The notes: generated by a model from the letters alone, not told the origin. Shown: positions 29,938-41,109, counted from the first letter of the stretch. The stretch: DNA of 64,000 nt from Paragorgia papillata (GCA_035771165.1 JAWNZC010000181.1:233501-297500); one strand, 5' to 3'. Translations and numbers: made by a program.

Positions 29938-30560
29938 AAGGCAAGGCCTCTTGCAAAGGCAAAGCCAGCAATATTTTTTGTCCCACGAAATGTAAATTTA
30001 ATTGCAAATGGAAGTACCGGAACTTAAAAATCCTTCAATGTGTTGAAACAACTTCATATTAATTACTCAAAATACTTTAAATATCTTGTAATTTCCTGCA
30101 CATAAGTGAAAACTAAACAAAAAATATTTATGATATTGACAGAATTGTAGCGTTAAAACTATTATTCTTGCATGAGACGAATGTTAAATTCTTCAAGGAA
30201 CAAACCCTAGGGTTCATGCTCAACCGAAATTTTTAAATTTCATTTTCTACAGGTTGCTGATTGAATCTATCAATCAAAATTACAATGTTGTGTATCAATA
30301 TTGCAAAGTTGGACACAAGAGAACATCTGGTTTGACTATAATTTTAAAGGTCAAGTACTGTGTATTGCATGGTGGCTGTGTGGTCCCTGGCAGTGTGTGA
30401 GAAGTAATATTTATTTGCTAAGCTTTCAGCCTGTTGACTCATTAGCCTTCATCAGAGCAACCTAACAACAAGCTGTCAGCTAACATCATTAATATTTATG
30501 ATAATAAATTATGTTAGTCAACATATCATAGGTTAAAGGAAGAGGCAGTGTTTAGGTACG
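29938..30560. other. No gene seen
   Basis: AT-rich. CAGCCTGTTGACTCATTAGC, CTTCATCAGAG at 30427-30460 resembles a retroelement 3' end in reverse orientation; uncertain. Confidence 0.35.
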
Positions 30561-30569
30561 ACAGATATG

Positions 30570-30992
30570 TAGGGGCATTGCCCAACCAATTGAAGGCTGC
30601 CCCCTCAAATATGTTGAAGTGGAAGGACAATGGCTTGAAGTGGTGGACATGTTTTGCTATCTTGGCGATACTATATGTGCAGGTGGTGGATATGCAGCAA
30701 GCACTGCTGCCTGCTCCAGAAGTGTGTGGGGAAAGTTCAGAGCGTGCGATGATCGGGTCACTTCGGGTCAGCACAACCACCCTGTACAAATGTCTTGGGA
30801 TTCCTAGTTTGGATAAAGTGGTGCGAAGCAATCATCTGAGATGGTTTGGGCACATAGAACGCAGCAACGGTTGGATGGTAGAACCAGCAGAGGGCACCCA
30901 AGGAAGACATGGCGAGATACCATTAAGGAAGATCTGCGAGCCTTAAGCGTGGTGTTTCCACAAAACTTACTGCCATTTGCAAGCCACTGTTA
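30570..30992 (+). pseudogene. LINE RT C-terminal remnant, frameshifted
   Basis: Pieces in different frames: LEVVDMFCYLGDTICAGGGY, CLGIPSLDKVVRSNHLRWFG with HIERSNGW, and RTSRGHPRKTWRDTIKEDLR with ALSVV. VxxFxYLGD, RLRWFGHIxR and GxPRKTWxDxIKxDL are hallmark segments downstream of the RT domain in RTE/CR1-like LINEs. Large internal deletion and at least two frameshifts. Confidence 0.75.
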
Positions 30993-31226
30993 GGCTTGCA
31001 ATTATTTTCACATTTGTTTACATTTGAAAGTTGAAAGTTTCACCACAAGACATTGAGCATTTAAAAACAAACCAATCAACTTACGGCATCATTTCAAAGA
31101 AACCTGTCAAAATGACACTGCAAGTTGATTGATTTGTTTTTAAATGTTCTGGTGAAACACTGAAACTCATAAACAAATGTGAAAATAATTGCAAGCCAAA
31201 TGGTGACTTACAAATGGCAGTATTTT
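30968..31226. repeat. 259-bp foldback element
   Basis: TACTGCCATTTGCAAGCC and CTTGCAATTATTTTCACATT on the left pair with AATGTGAAAATAATTGCAAG and ACAAATGGCAGTA on the right. The middle also pairs (AAAAACAAACCAATCAACTT with AAGTTGATTGATTTGTTTTT). Confidence 0.75.
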
Positions 31227-31324
31227 AAAAACTAATATTTAATGTAAACAAACTCTTGGTCATGAATGCGCAGTTTGCATTGTTAGATGACCGGCCAACC
31301 TCGATAAAAGTGTCTCAAAAACAC

Positions 31325-32230
31325 CGTTGATGGCATTTTTTGTTACAAGCAGGCAACCATGCTAAACCGTATCGGATAGTGTATACTTTGAAGGTGAGGG
31401 ATGTTGGCAGTCGTAATTATGGGATATCTGTAAAGTGCTACCTATTTACGTTTGTTTTATTTGAATTGGCTAATTCAGAATGCTATCCAATCAGCGTGCC
31501 TGAAGTTCTGATTATTCTAATTCGCATAACTCACAATCATAAACAAACACGAAATATGGCGTGAATACACCTAAATGTGATACTTCGAAGCAAAGCCACG
31601 AAAAAGTAAGCCTGCCAAGAATCAGAAATTTATTAGACCTGGTAGCTACAGGAAAGTCTCACAATCGTAAAATACTTCGTTTTATTTTGGTAATTTGCCG
31701 ATACCGCCATTTATCTACTGTTATAAAGCTAAGCTTTTGTCCTGTAGTATATTATTGCTCATAATATCCAGACATTTAACTCACCGGTTCAACAGTACTA
31801 TCTTGTGATACATGGAAGGCAACCGGCCTAATCATCTTGATCAATGTCTACGCTACATTTCTATGCTGGTTGCCTGCTTGTAACAAAAAGTTTTCAGATT
31901 GTTGTGGCTGTTCTTCTAAGTGTTATATTTAGGTGAATTTGCACCATGTTTCTTGTTTGTTTATAATTGTGAGCTATGCGAATTAGAATAATCAGAACTT
32001 CAGGCACGCTGATTGGATAGCATTCTGAATATTCTGAATTCAAATAATACACAAACGTAAATAGGCATTGCTTTACAGATATCCCATCCATCACATTGTG
32101 CTTTAAAAAAGCTCGAAATTTTAGTATATAAATCAATAATCACGACTGCCAACACCCCCTCACCTTCAAAGTATACACTATCCGATATGATTTAGCATGG
32201 TTGCCTGTTTGTAACAAAAAATGCCATCAA
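31325..32230. repeat. 906-bp foldback with about 270-bp arms
   Basis: TTGATGGCATTTTTTGTTAC, AAGCAGGCAACCATGCTAAA on the left is inverted at 32180-32230. The pairing continues (CCAATCAGCGTGCCTGAAGT with ACTTCAGGCACGCTGATTGG). The right arm has small insertions. A partial third copy of the end (GGTTGCCTGCTTGTAACAAA) is at 31868. No transposase. Confidence 0.8.
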
Positions 32231-32279
32231 AAGTAATAATTTGAAGCCTTGGCCGGCCCTCTATGTAGATCACCTGTAA

Positions 32280-32340
32280 CACTTTGAGGCCTGGACCTCT
32301 CCCTGTGCTGAATAAAATCGTCTGTGAAGACTTCAAAGTG
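32280..32340. mobile_element. TTAA hairpin element with a different stem
   Basis: CACTTTGAGG...CTTCAAAGTG ends, flanked by GTAA (32276) and TTAA (32341). It shares the core CTGAATAAAATCGTCTG with the other TTAA hairpins though its stem is unrelated. 61 bp. Confidence 0.65.
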
Positions 32341-32344
32341 TTAA

Positions 32345-32909
32345 AACAAAATGCCAAAGTGAGTACTGAATGTCTGAGTACAGACTTGATGTGTGTGTGT
32401 CAAATGAAAAGGACAGTATTATTAAGAGTTATTTATTATTAGTTTCTGTTACAGAATTTTGCTTTCCACTTGACAAATTGAGAAACAATGGACACAGACT
32501 TGTTTCAGTGGTTTCCAATCCCAACCAAAAATAAATTCTAACCCTTATCTTACCCATAATCCTAACTTTATAAAAGCGAATATCCCCTCAAAACAATGTC
32601 TTCTACCCGAGGAAGCAACCCTTATAATTTGAAATCAGCTCGAGCGAGACTTGAGATTAATTGTCTTACCGCATGTTTTTTTCCTTCCATAGCAAAGACT
32701 TTTCATCCCAGTTTACTTTAACAAGTCCAAACCTAGCAAAAAGCAGTTAATATTGCTTTATCTTCATCGGTATTCAAAAGCACGTGGAACGCCATCTTGG
32801 ATATTTAAATTTCTCGGACATTCAGGCAAAGAACGCGTGCAGGCTAAAACAAGGCCCTAAACACCCTGCGAGGGCAATTTATATTCAGTTTATCATATTA
32901 TCTATGCTT
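32345..32909. other. No gene seen
   Basis: Unique sequence up to the left end of the large palindrome. Confidence 0.4.
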
Positions 32910-34338
32910 ACCATAGGTAGCCCAAAAATCCGTGTAGAGCCCCATTCCCCTACTAGCTGTCGCGCGCCGCAAGGCCCCTTGCAATGATTACATGATATTA
33001 TATAGAAATACATAAGGTTGGCAAGTAATTCATGGTTTACGAACAAACTACTTGAACAAATGGGAAAATACTTGGTACAACGTGATGAAAACTGACAAAA
33101 AACTAACGATACATTAAACCCGGATAATTTTACTATCTTGTCACAAACAAATTTCGTTTCAAAACAGCCGGGAAAGAGGTAAAATAGACACAAACTGTGA
33201 AATTTTGTTGAAGATTTTCCCTGTCTCTATGCGGGATGCCACAGGTCGACGTATTCGTCATTTTTTTAAAGCAGCAATAGTAAGCCTATTGGTCTGAATA
33301 AAATACACAAACTATGACGTTCCTGGAGGGGAAAAAAGAGCTACAGGGGGGTTAGTCAGCACAAAATAAAAAGTGGAAAACTTGGCGGGATTGTTGGCGA
33401 TAATACGTGAAAGAAAAATACCCGACGTTGGCCGACGGTGAAATTTATTTATAGTTTTTTATTTATAATAAAGCCTAAATTGTAAAGGACTTTTTAAACA
33501 AAAGATGTGATAAAGGAAACTCGAAACGATTTTGTTCTGGCACGTATGAAAATATATATTTTTAAAATAATGTTTTTAAAAGATAAACAAAGACGAAATA
33601 CCGTCAAAAGAAATTGCCAAAGCCAACAAAGGCAATGTACATTTAGCATTTACTTTTTATCTAAATAAATTATTAATAAGCTTACTGTTTATCGATAAAA
33701 ACACGAAATTCCGTCAAAATAAATTGCTCTACATTCATTTTTAATGCTTTAACGAAAAGAAAAACAAGCTTTCTTTGTTTTCCGAAAACAGTCTACTTAT
33801 TAAGATAAACTTTATAAAGCCGAAGGTCCATCTGTGATGGAAAAGGAGAAGCCAAAGGGATTTTGCAATAATGTCAACGCTTTTTTCTGGTACTGTTTGC
33901 ATGCATATGATATTCTTTAAAAGTGAAAGACCCACATTACTGAACTGGTTATTTGCAAATGTTTATACCGCCGTATATAATTTGTCATATTTGAAAACAA
34001 AAACAGCCAGCGCTTCTCACAACGCAATTAAGAACAAAAAACCAATCAGTTTCAGACGAGTTTGCCTCAGTATGAAATCTATCGTACAAACCGGTAAGAA
34101 GACCAAAAAATTACAATGTCATCTCCAAAAAAAGACGTTTTAATCACTGTTTAAGTGTTTTAAGCATGAATAGACAACACTGTAAAAAAAAAAGGGAAGG
34201 GAAAGCAAGGTACCGCAATAAACACCGAATAATATTGACCTAAAAGCCCGCTCATCCAAAACGCAAGTCAAGCTTATATGACTAAGTCTAAAAGGCCATG
34301 TGCAGGGAAAGTAACTCGCTACAAGAGAACTGACTTAC

Positions 34339-34442
34339 CTGAATAAATATGTCGTTTGGTCGATAGGTTATAAATGCTTTCACACGCAAACGTGGTGCAA
34401 CTGGTGAAGCTGGAGCTGCTGCAATGGTTCTATAAGTCCACA
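34339..34442 (-). CDS. Predicted 104-bp exon in left palindrome arm
   Basis: On the minus strand: acceptor TTTTCCAG, then WTYRTIAAAPASPVAPRLRV and KAFITYRPNDIFIQ, ending at CAG|GTAAGT, a near-consensus donor. 34 codons in phase 2. Identical to the copy in the right arm. Family unknown; it may be chance, but both splice sites are strong. Confidence 0.3.
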
Positions 34443-35378
34443 CTGGAAAACTTTATAAGTTAAAGATCTAAAACGTGAAGCCAAAAGGCAAAACTGCCAT
34501 AAAAACACCACAGGCATTCTCGAAGTTTTATTGAAAACTGCATGTCAGTCTGACGAGCAAGTCAAGTAAGAAGACAAAAGAGTTTCTAATCCATAAACGT
34601 GCAAAATCAATGGTCTGCAACGAAAAAGGAAAAAGAACGTTACCAACGTTCGAAACGGCTGTCATCCATGCAGTCGTCAAAGCTCAAGAACATCTTAATA
34701 AAATCAAAAGAGAAACGAGAATCAATTTGAATTTGTGATAACTATACCTTAAAAATACCCTATATTAACGGAAATCGTAAACGTTTTAAGGTCAATGCTG
34801 CTCCAAGCATGCTTCTTCTATCGTTGCTCGACTATTCCATTGTGTCGACTGCCAAATAAACGGGGAAAAATCTCCTCTTAATTATCATGAACGCATGCGC
34901 ACGCCTTTCATAGGCTTTTCTGGGCAAAACAACGAAAACTATAGTTAACAGGTTTTCCGTTTATTTGGCAGTCGACACAATGGAATAGTCGAGCAATGAT
35001 AGAAGAAGCATGCTTGGAGCAGCATTGACCTTAAAACGTTTACGATTTCCGTTAATATAGGGTATTTTTAAGGTATAGTTATCACAAATTCAAATTGATT
35101 CACGTTTCTCTTTTGATTTTATTAAGATGTTCTTGAGCTTTGACGACTGCATGGATGACAGCCGTTTCGAACGTTGGTAACGTTCTTTTTCCTTTTTCGT
35201 TGCAGACCATTGATTTTGCACGTTTATGGATTAGAAACTCTTTTGTCTTCTTACTTGACTTGCTCGTCAGACTGACATGCAGTTTTCAATAAAACTTCGA
35301 GAATGCCTGTGGTGTTTTTATGGCAGTTTTGCCTTTTGGCTTCACGTTTTAGATCTTTTAACTTATAAAGTTTTCCAG

Positions 35379-35482
35379 TGTGGACTTATAGAACCATTGC
35401 AGCAGCTCCAGCTTCACCAGTTGCACCACGTTTGCGTGTGAAAGCATTTATAACCTATCGACCAAACGACATATTTATTCAG
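35379..35482 (+). CDS. Predicted 104-bp exon in right palindrome arm
   Basis: Mirror copy of the left-arm exon: TTTTCCAG acceptor, WTYRTIAAAPASPVAPRLRV, KAFITYRPNDIFIQ, donor CAG|GTAAGTCAG. The two exons point outward, away from the spacer. No adjoining exon was recognised downstream. Confidence 0.3.
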
Positions 35483-36803
35483 GTAAGTCAGTTCTCTTGT
35501 AGCGAGTTACTTTCCCTGCACATGGCCTTAGACTTAGTCATATAAGCTTGACTTGCGTTTTGGATGAGCGGGCTTTTAGGTCAATATTATTCGGTGTTTA
35601 TTGCGGTACCTTGCTTTCCCTTCCCTTGTTTTTTTTACAGTGTTGTCTATTCATGCTTAAAACACTTAAACAGTGATTAAAACGTCTTTTTTTGGAGATG
35701 ACATTGTAATTTTTTGGTCTTCTTAACGGTTTGTACGATAGATTTCATACTGAGGCAAACTCGTCTGAAACTGATTGGTTTTTTGTTCTTAATTGCGTTG
35801 TGAGAAGCGCTGGCTGTTTTTGTTTTCAAATATGACAAATTATATACGGCGGTATAAACATTTGCAAATAACCAGTTCAGTAATGTGGGTCTTTCACTTT
35901 TAAAGAATATCATATGCATGCAAACAGTACCAGAAAAAAGCGTTGACATTATTGCAAAATCCCTTTGGCTTCTCCTTTTCCATCACAGATGGACCTTTGG
36001 CTTTATAAAGTTTATCTTAATAAGTAGACTGTTTTCGGAAAACAAAGAAAGCTTGTTTTTCTTTTCGTTAAAGCATTAAAAATGAATGTAGAGCAATTTA
36101 TTTGACGGAATTTCGTGTTTTCGATAAACAGTAAGCTTATTAATAATTTATTTAGATAAAAAGTAAATGCTAAATGTACATTGCCTTTGTTGGCTTTGGC
36201 AATTTCTTTTGACGGTATTTCGTCTTTGTTTATCTTTTAAAAACATTATTTTAAAAATATATATTTTCATACGTACCAGAACAAAATCGTTTCGAGTTTC
36301 CTTTATCACATCTTTTGTTTAAAAAGTCCTTTACAATTTAGGCTTTATTATAAATAAAAAACTATAAATAAATTTCACCGTCGGCCGACGTCGGGTATTT
36401 TTCTTTCACGTATTATCGCCAACAATCCCGCCAAGTTTTCCACTTTTTATTTTGTGCTGACTAACCCCCCTGTAGCTCTTTTTTCCCCTCCAGGAACGTC
36501 ATAGTTTGTGTATTTTATTGACCAATAGGCTTACTATTGCTGCTTTAAAAAAATGACGAATACGTCGACCTGTGGCATCCCGCATAGAGACAGGGAAAAT
36601 CTTCAACAAAATTTCACAGTTTGTGTCTATTTTACCTCTTTCCCGGCTGTTTTGAAACGAAATTTGTTTGTGACAAGATAGTAAAATTATCCAGGTTTAA
36701 TGTATCGTTAGTTTTTTGTCAGTTTTCATCACGTTGTACCAAGTATTTTCCCATTTATTCAAGTATTTCTATATAATACATGTAATCATTGCAAGGGGCC
36801 ATG

Positions 36804-37012
36804 TAGCCTGGTCCCCTGGCCCAATCAAAGAATATGGGCCAGGTAACCACTAAAGACTTCTGCTTTCCTATTTGTTGAAATTTCGCGCGTTTTTAGTGGC
36901 TATGAGTAAAACTGCAATCGTCATAAGTGGATTTAGCCCTGATGACGCGAGAATGAGATTAGTGGTTACCTGGCCCTTATTTCTTTTGAAATTGGGCCAG
37001 GGTACCAGGCTA
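36804..37012. mobile_element. 209-bp TAGCC MITE with 9-bp TSD
   Basis: Ends TAGCCTGGTCCCCTGGCCCA and (inverted) TAGCCTGGTACCCTGGCCCA. TSD GGGGCCATG at 36795-36803 and 37013-37021. A second inner inverted pair is GGCCAGGTAACCACTAA with TTAGTGGTTACCTGGCC. The left palindrome arm has the uninterrupted site (GGGGCCTTGCGG in the same orientation), so insertion followed palindrome formation. Confidence 0.9.
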
Positions 37013-37082
37013 GGGGCCATGCGGCGCGCGACAGCTAGTAGGGGAATGGGGCTCTACACGGATTTTTGGGCTACCTATGGTA

Positions 37083-37376
37083 TAAAGGACAACTTAGACG
37101 AGCGCGACCTTGTAATGATTTTTAAGGCCCTTAAAGGTTTAGTGCCCGAATACTTAATGCAGATAATTAACTTAAACGAAAACGACAGCCATCAATTACG
37201 TAGCAACAATAGAAATATTCACCTACCTAAGCCAAAGACAAATTTTCTAAAGAATAGCTTTTCCTATCGAGGAGCTATGAGTTGGAATAACCTACCTAAT
37301 CATATTATTGACCAAGCATTAATAGAAGATGTCTCTGTCAACTCCTTTAAGAATGTCATAAAGCGTATGTCCTAAC
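37083..37376 (+). pseudogene. LINE (CR1/L2-like) RT tail, 5'-truncated
   Basis: Reads YGIKDNLDERDLVMIFKALK, GLVPEYLMQIINLNENDSHQ, LRSNNRNIHLPKPKTNFLKN and SFSYRGAMSWNNLPNHI, typical of the C-terminal end of invertebrate CR1/L2 LINE ORF2. It starts exactly at the outer edge of the large palindrome. The stop at 37374 is followed by a 3' UTR to about 37570 ending in TAAATAAATAATAATAA. Confidence 0.8.
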
Positions 37377-37572
37377 CATTAGTCCTGACCCATTTATAGT
37401 GTAATTAACTGCATCCATGTAAATAGTTTACTTAAATATCCTGTTTTTCTCGCTTTTAAATTTTCTTTTTTCCCAATAATTATGTAAATATTTTAATGAA
37501 CTCACGGCCCTTTGAAAAACAGATGTACTTCTGAAAGGCTACCGTGATTAAATAAGATTAAATAAATAATAA

Positions 37573-38275
37573 TAACACCTAGTACTGTAGGAAGCAGATT
37601 ATTATAAACTGACCTGGCTGAGATGACTCTATGAGATTTCTGTGTTGGTTGCCTGAGCCATATATATAGTTGTACAAAACATATTATAAACTTGATTATA
37701 GCAACCTGAAAGAAAAACAAGAAGATAATGAGCAAAACATAAAAACAAGTTGCAAAAAATTGGAATATGAAACAAGAAGGTGCGTGTGGTGCAAGCGATA
37801 ACTATGCAAAATTAAGTGTCTTAATAAATATATAAGTCGTCAATGAAAATCTATTCAAATTCAGATTGACAGTGTTATTGCTATTATTGTACGATAAAAT
37901 TGGACTGACCAAACAAATAGGTGCCATTGTTAATTGGGGGAGGGGTGTCGGGACAAATTGACCCATCCCAGGGAATCACTAATCCCTGGGGGTGACTAAT
38001 CCCTGGGAGGTCACTGATCCCTGGGGGTGACTAATCCCTGGGAGGTCCTGATCCCTGAGGGTGACTAATCCCTGGGAGGTCCTGATCCCTGAGGGGTGAC
38101 TAATCCCTGGGAGGTCCTGATCCCTGAGGGGTGATTAAATCCTGGGAGGGGTGATTAAATCCTGGGAGGTCCTGATCCCGGAGGGGTGATTAAATCCTGG
38201 GAGGGGTGATTAAATCCTGGGAGGTCCTGATCCCGGAGGGGTGATTAAATCCTGGGAGGTCACTGATCCCAGCCC
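37573..38275 (+). repeat. 36-bp minisatellite locus B
   Basis: 37573-37980 is a near-copy of 19791-20200 (AACACCTAGTACTGTAGGAA onward). A shorter version of the same array then runs to 38275. The LINE 3' tail abuts its left border. Confidence 0.9.
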
Positions 38276-38877
38276 GTGATTCTCTGGGCTTTACATTTGG
38301 TCTCATTGAAGACGAGGCCATTATCTATGCTTACCAAAGAAAAAGGAAAGTCTGAAATAAAGAATGTTTAAAGCTATAAGTAGGTACAAAGGTATGAAAA
38401 GTTTCAACATAAAAAACAATTCAAGAACTGTGAAAATATCGTTCATATTTCTGACGAGAACGCAACGACAAACCTTTGAGTCCTTTCACGACTTCCAGTT
38501 TTAAAAGCGACTAAAAATACATTTCTGTTTTTAAAATACTTCTTATATGCTTACCTCGTAAACCCACTTGTTTAAAGAAAAGACTGAAAACAATATATTC
38601 ATGAGCTGTCGGAATAAAACACAAGATATTCTCCACGAAGACTCGACTTTGCCGATTATCAGTACATAACATAGTCGCTCTTCCTCACAGCAATTTTTTA
38701 AGCCAACGCTCTGTCAAAGCGTGATATAAAACGTTGAGAAAGAAAGCTCCGACAATAGAAAACTCTTTTCGCTGTTTTTTCTAAATTCAAAGTCGAGATT
38801 TTTCAGGGAATATTTCTTCTTTTATTCAGCGAAAGCAAAAATCCAAAATATTATTTTCAACGAAATTTTCCCGCTTC
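38276..38877. other. No gene seen
   Basis: Unique AT-rich sequence. ATTATCTATGCTTACC at 38310 repeats the words just left of the large palindrome (32894). Confidence 0.4.
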
Positions 38878-39042
38878 AGCAGCTCGTATGGCCACGTCAT
38901 CAACACGAAACATGATTGGTCGCTTGATCAATGTTAAGAGAATTTCTATTCTCAGTTTTTTTGCCTTTTATATTGTTCATGATTTGAAAGAAATTAAGTG
39001 TTTTATCCCAGGTTTCGCCTTCTTTAGGAAAAACATTTCAAG
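38878..39042 (+). repeat. 165-bp direct repeat, copy 1
   Basis: CAGCAGCTCGTATGGCCACG, TCATCAACACGAAACATGAT through TTCGCCTTCTTTAGGAAAAA; copy 2 is at 39727-39892 with about 5% differences. Confidence 0.85.
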
Positions 39043-39190
39043 TTTATAAAATAACATGTTCACTACGCGAGCCCTGATTGGTCAATTGCCGTGTTTGGAC
39101 AAGAGTATCCAAACCCGCGGAAAACTCCCGCCAAAACGATTTTTTGAAAATGTCGGACAGTATATCATATTCACTTGTGATTATTTTATA

Positions 39191-39383
39191 AAAGAAATAC
39201 CAAATGGTTTTTTCCGTGTTTGGAGACTCTTATCATCCAAACACTTGGGAAATTGCTCGACTTTCGAAAAGCTAAAAACACTCGCCTACGGCTCGTGTTT
39301 TGTTACGCTTTTCTCCAGTCTCGCAATTTCCCGCGTGTTTGGGTCAGAGTATCCAAACACGGAAAACCATTTGGTATTTCTTT
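39191..39383. mobile_element. 193-bp hairpin MITE
   Basis: AAAGAAATACCAAATGGTTT...AAACCATTTGGTATTTCTTT ends with CCGTGTTTGGA continuing the stem. The second stem segment (TCCAAACAC, GGGAAATTGC with GCAATTTCCC, GTGTTTGG) makes pairing nearly end to end. Confidence 0.8.
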
Positions 39384-39540
39384 AGTAATGCACATCACTA
39401 ATATTTTGTGATTCTGCTAGTATTTTAAATAAGACAGTACAACAATACTCAGTACTGTAGTTTCAACAGATATATTTCTTCATTTCAATGTTTACAATAG
39501 CTTCTCAACAATTTATCAAAACGTACAATTGAGTGACATT

Positions 39541-39706
39541 TAGGGCGCTTTCCAATTGACAAGGTTAGACCGGTCAGTCCGGCCAGAATGGACTTGCTTT
39601 TGATTAGGACCAAATTTTCCAGTCAGACCCATCCCAGGCCTCAAACGAATCGTGTTCCATTTAACCGGACTGACCAGTCTAACCGTGTAATGGAAAGCCC
39701 CCTTAG
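39541..39706. mobile_element. 166-bp MITE, hAT-like ends
   Basis: GGGCGCTTTCCAATTGACAA, GGTTAGACCGGTCAGTCCGG at the left pairs with CCGGACTGACCAGTCTAACC, GTGTAATGGAAAGCCCCC at the right. GGGGGCTTTCCAnT is a common hAT-type end, but a TSD is not clear. Confidence 0.7.
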
Positions 39707-39726
39707 ACACCAGACCATAGAATATA

Positions 39727-39892
39727 TAGTACTTCAGCAACTCGTATGCTCACGTCATCAACACGAAACTTGATTGGTCGCTTGATCAATGTTAAGAGAA
39801 TTTCTATTCAGTTTTTTTGCCTTTTATATTGTTCAGGATTTGAAAGAAATTAAGTGTTTTATCGCGGGTTTCGCCTTCTTTAGGAAAAACAT
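39727..39892 (+). repeat. 165-bp direct repeat, copy 2
   Basis: Second copy of 38878-39042. The two flank both MITEs listed above. Confidence 0.85.
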
Positions 39893-40165
39893 TTCTTTCT
39901 ACTTTACTTTTCCGTCCTATAACCTAGCAAACAAGTTAACTTGACATCACTTTCGATTTTTAATTAGTCCCATTCGAGAGATCGTGAGAGAAAAGTAAAA
40001 CGTCTCTTCACGCGACAAAATTCGCCAGTGGAAAACCGGCTAAGAGGAGATTTGGACTGTTCGAACTGACACACGGACATAACATATTCACTATGTTATT
40101 TTTAATGTAATTAGCAATAACTTACATTACAAATCAGTATTTTTTCATATTTTCCATTTCTATTT

Positions 40166-40310
40166 AGTATAAACCAACTAGTCAAGTATTACAAATGCTG
40201 CATCCTGATTGGTTGAGCGAAATTTTCAATGTAATTTGGGGCAGAAAACTTTCCCGAGGTTTCAGTTGTTTCTTGCAATAGTTTGATCAACTGGTTGGTT
40301 TATACTAACT
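40166..40310. mobile_element. 145-bp MITE
   Basis: TTAGTATAAACCAACTAGTC on the left; GATCAACTGGTTGGTTTATA, CTAAC on the right. About 25 bp of pairing. Interior unique. Confidence 0.6.
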
Positions 40311-41109
40311 TCGTTTATAAGTCGTCCTCAGTTCATAGACAACTGGTCTAACTGTTTATATATATATTTTCTCCATTTAGAACAGGTGGATAATTAATCT
40401 AAATAAAACTATTATTACATGATATTAATATTTCAGAATATAAGATCTTTTATCTAGATTCTGAGTCGGGTTGAACAACCAGGAATAATCATTGTCAATT
40501 CAGAGTGTTCATTCTATTCACACACAGTGTATTACTTGACTGCAGTCATATTAAGAAGCTTTGGCCACTGAATGTTAAATTCATCTTTAATATTTCACTC
40601 TTAAAGCTCCGTCATCACTTGCACGCCACTGCAGTTGAAACTGTTAATCGTTCGTCCCAATTTTCAAAATAGCATTTTTCACCAGCTTGGACAGTCATTG
40701 TTGGTCTCGTCTCGGTGTCTTGTCTGACGACTTCATCATTGTAAGATGATAATTGTTGATCTGCTGGTCCGACTGGTTAATAGCAACACAGTAGCTTGCA
40801 TTCAATAAACACCACATTTCAAGTCAGTTGCATTCTAGAACAAGGTAAAATTATTGTACGAGTATCAAGGTTGCGTCAGCAACCAATCACAGCGCGTGAT
40901 TTTCCCGGAAGTAGTGCCATAAAATAAACGACATTAAAACATTTTCACTGCGCTTTAACGAAGAGAAACACTGTACCTTTAACTTTGTGGTTCAATAGAA
41001 AGAGAGGTTCTTGACGGAAATACCACACCATCCAAAGGAAGACGTAATCTTAATATCAAAAAATCATTAGTGATAATTGATAAGTATAATAATTGATAAA
41101 ATATTATTT
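40311..41109. other. No gene seen
   Basis: Unique sequence. CAACCAATCACAGCGCGTGA near 40878 resembles words in the TAATGCCC hairpin area at 52310. Confidence 0.4.

Larger units (their letters stand above)
32910..37080. repeat. Large palindrome, arms about 1.9 kb, 93-bp spacer
   Basis: Left arm 32910-34863, spacer 34864-34956, right arm 34957-37080. Coordinates of matching bases sum to 69820 across most of the length. The two antisense 90-codon ORFs (33871-34143 plus and 35677-35949 minus) differ at one residue, so identity is near 99%. The right arm carries a 209-bp MITE and lacks about 40 bp (GTTTGTTCGTAAACCATGAA and onward) near 36768. Outer ends are CCATAGGTAGCCC and GGGCTACCTATGG; no flanking TSD seen. 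Confidence 0.9.

Noticed and set aside
30427..30460. CTCTGATGAAGGCTAATGAG (reverse strand) as a hammerhead ribozyme
   Set aside because: The CTGATGA and GAAA boxes are present but no complementary stem II could be drawn.
33871..34143. 90-aa ORF mirrored at 35677-35949
   Set aside because: Conserved only because of the palindrome; no motif, splice site or third copy supports coding.
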